This document shows positions 52,617-52,679 of a DNA stretch of 52,679 nucleotides, piece after piece. The notes below the pieces were generated by a model. That model searched no databases and had not been told where the DNA came from. It saw only the letters and a program-made list of their open reading frames with translations. The translations under genes were made by a program, and so were the position numbers. Source of the stretch: Variovorax sp. Root473 (GTDB lineage Bacteria > Pseudomonadota > Gammaproteobacteria > Burkholderiales > Burkholderiaceae_C); the NCBI RefSeq assembly GCF_001426505.1, contig NZ_LMEV01000017.1:1567577-1620255 (forward strand), in the 5' to 3' direction. Numbering within the stretch: the stretch's first letter is position 1; each line of letters starts with the position of its first letter.

Positions 52617-52679
<63 letters not shown>

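Overview
The window looks like a chromosomal core segment from a high-GC betaproteobacterium of the family Comamonadaceae, most like Variovorax. This rests on the gene orders (rpsB-tsf-pyrH-frr-uppS-cdsA-dxr-rseP-bamA-skp-lpxD-fabZ-lpxA-lpxB-rnhB, exbB-exbD-lpxK-kdsB, rlmE-ftsH-folP-glmM, carA-carB-kdoO), the codon bias, and the use of TTG and GTG starts. No database search was possible, so the genus is an inference. I see no insertion sequence, prophage, CRISPR array or plasmid function, and composition is uniform. The window is cut inside sodB on the left and inside a leucine tRNA gene on the right.

Left part (1-9.2 kb). sodB (cut) and xseA lie on the minus strand. They are divergent from exbB-exbD-lpxK-Trm112-like-kdsB, a plus-strand operon that joins TonB energisation to lipid A/Kdo synthesis, and adk follows. 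A minus-strand asparaginase is divergent from lexA, and the two share a short promoter region holding two tandem SOS boxes. Behind lexA come a small protein of unknown function, a D-2-hydroxyacid dehydrogenase and an MFS transporter.

Acyl-CoA module (10.5-16.0 kb). Five plus-strand genes encode a 3-hydroxyacyl-CoA dehydrogenase, a PaaG-like crotonase, a Crp/Fnr regulator, an APH-fold kinase and an ACAD10/11-type acyl-CoA dehydrogenase, and a strong terminator closes them. The kinase-dehydrogenase pair resembles the enzymes that remove 4-hydroxyl groups from acyl-CoAs by phosphorylation and elimination. This is the most interesting metabolic unit in the window.

Middle part (16.1-30 kb). A minus-strand run holds a GNAT acetyltransferase, glmM, folP, ftsH and rlmE. 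yhbY and a small DxD glycosyltransferase-like gene lie divergently on the plus strand. A second minus-strand run holds a DUF4149-type membrane protein, greA, a Kdo hydroxylase, carB and carA, with a structured leader before carA.

Envelope/translation operon (29.4-44.7 kb, minus strand). Starting from rpsB, the order links translation (rpsB, tsf, frr), UMP kinase, isoprenoid and undecaprenyl synthesis (dxr, uppS), phospholipid synthesis (cdsA), the sigma-E protease (rseP), outer-membrane assembly (bamA, skp) and lipid A synthesis (lpxD, fabZ, lpxA, lpxB). rnhB and an SPOUT methyltransferase end it. Hairpins with U-tracts sit after rpsB and after tsf.

Right part (44.9-52.7 kb). An amidase and dadA are on the plus strand, followed by a small membrane protein (minus) divergent from a bifunctional NAD(P)HX repair enzyme (plus). 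A short-chain dehydrogenase and RNase R are on the minus strand, and tRNA-Leu(CAG) is divergent from rnr.

Most of the window is ordinary housekeeping sequence, and I did not find a clearly unprecedented system. The best leads are the acyl-CoA module, the carA leader RNA, the terminator-like hairpin inside the start of folP, the missing standard start codon at the strong Shine-Dalgarno of rnr, and several operator-like palindromes.
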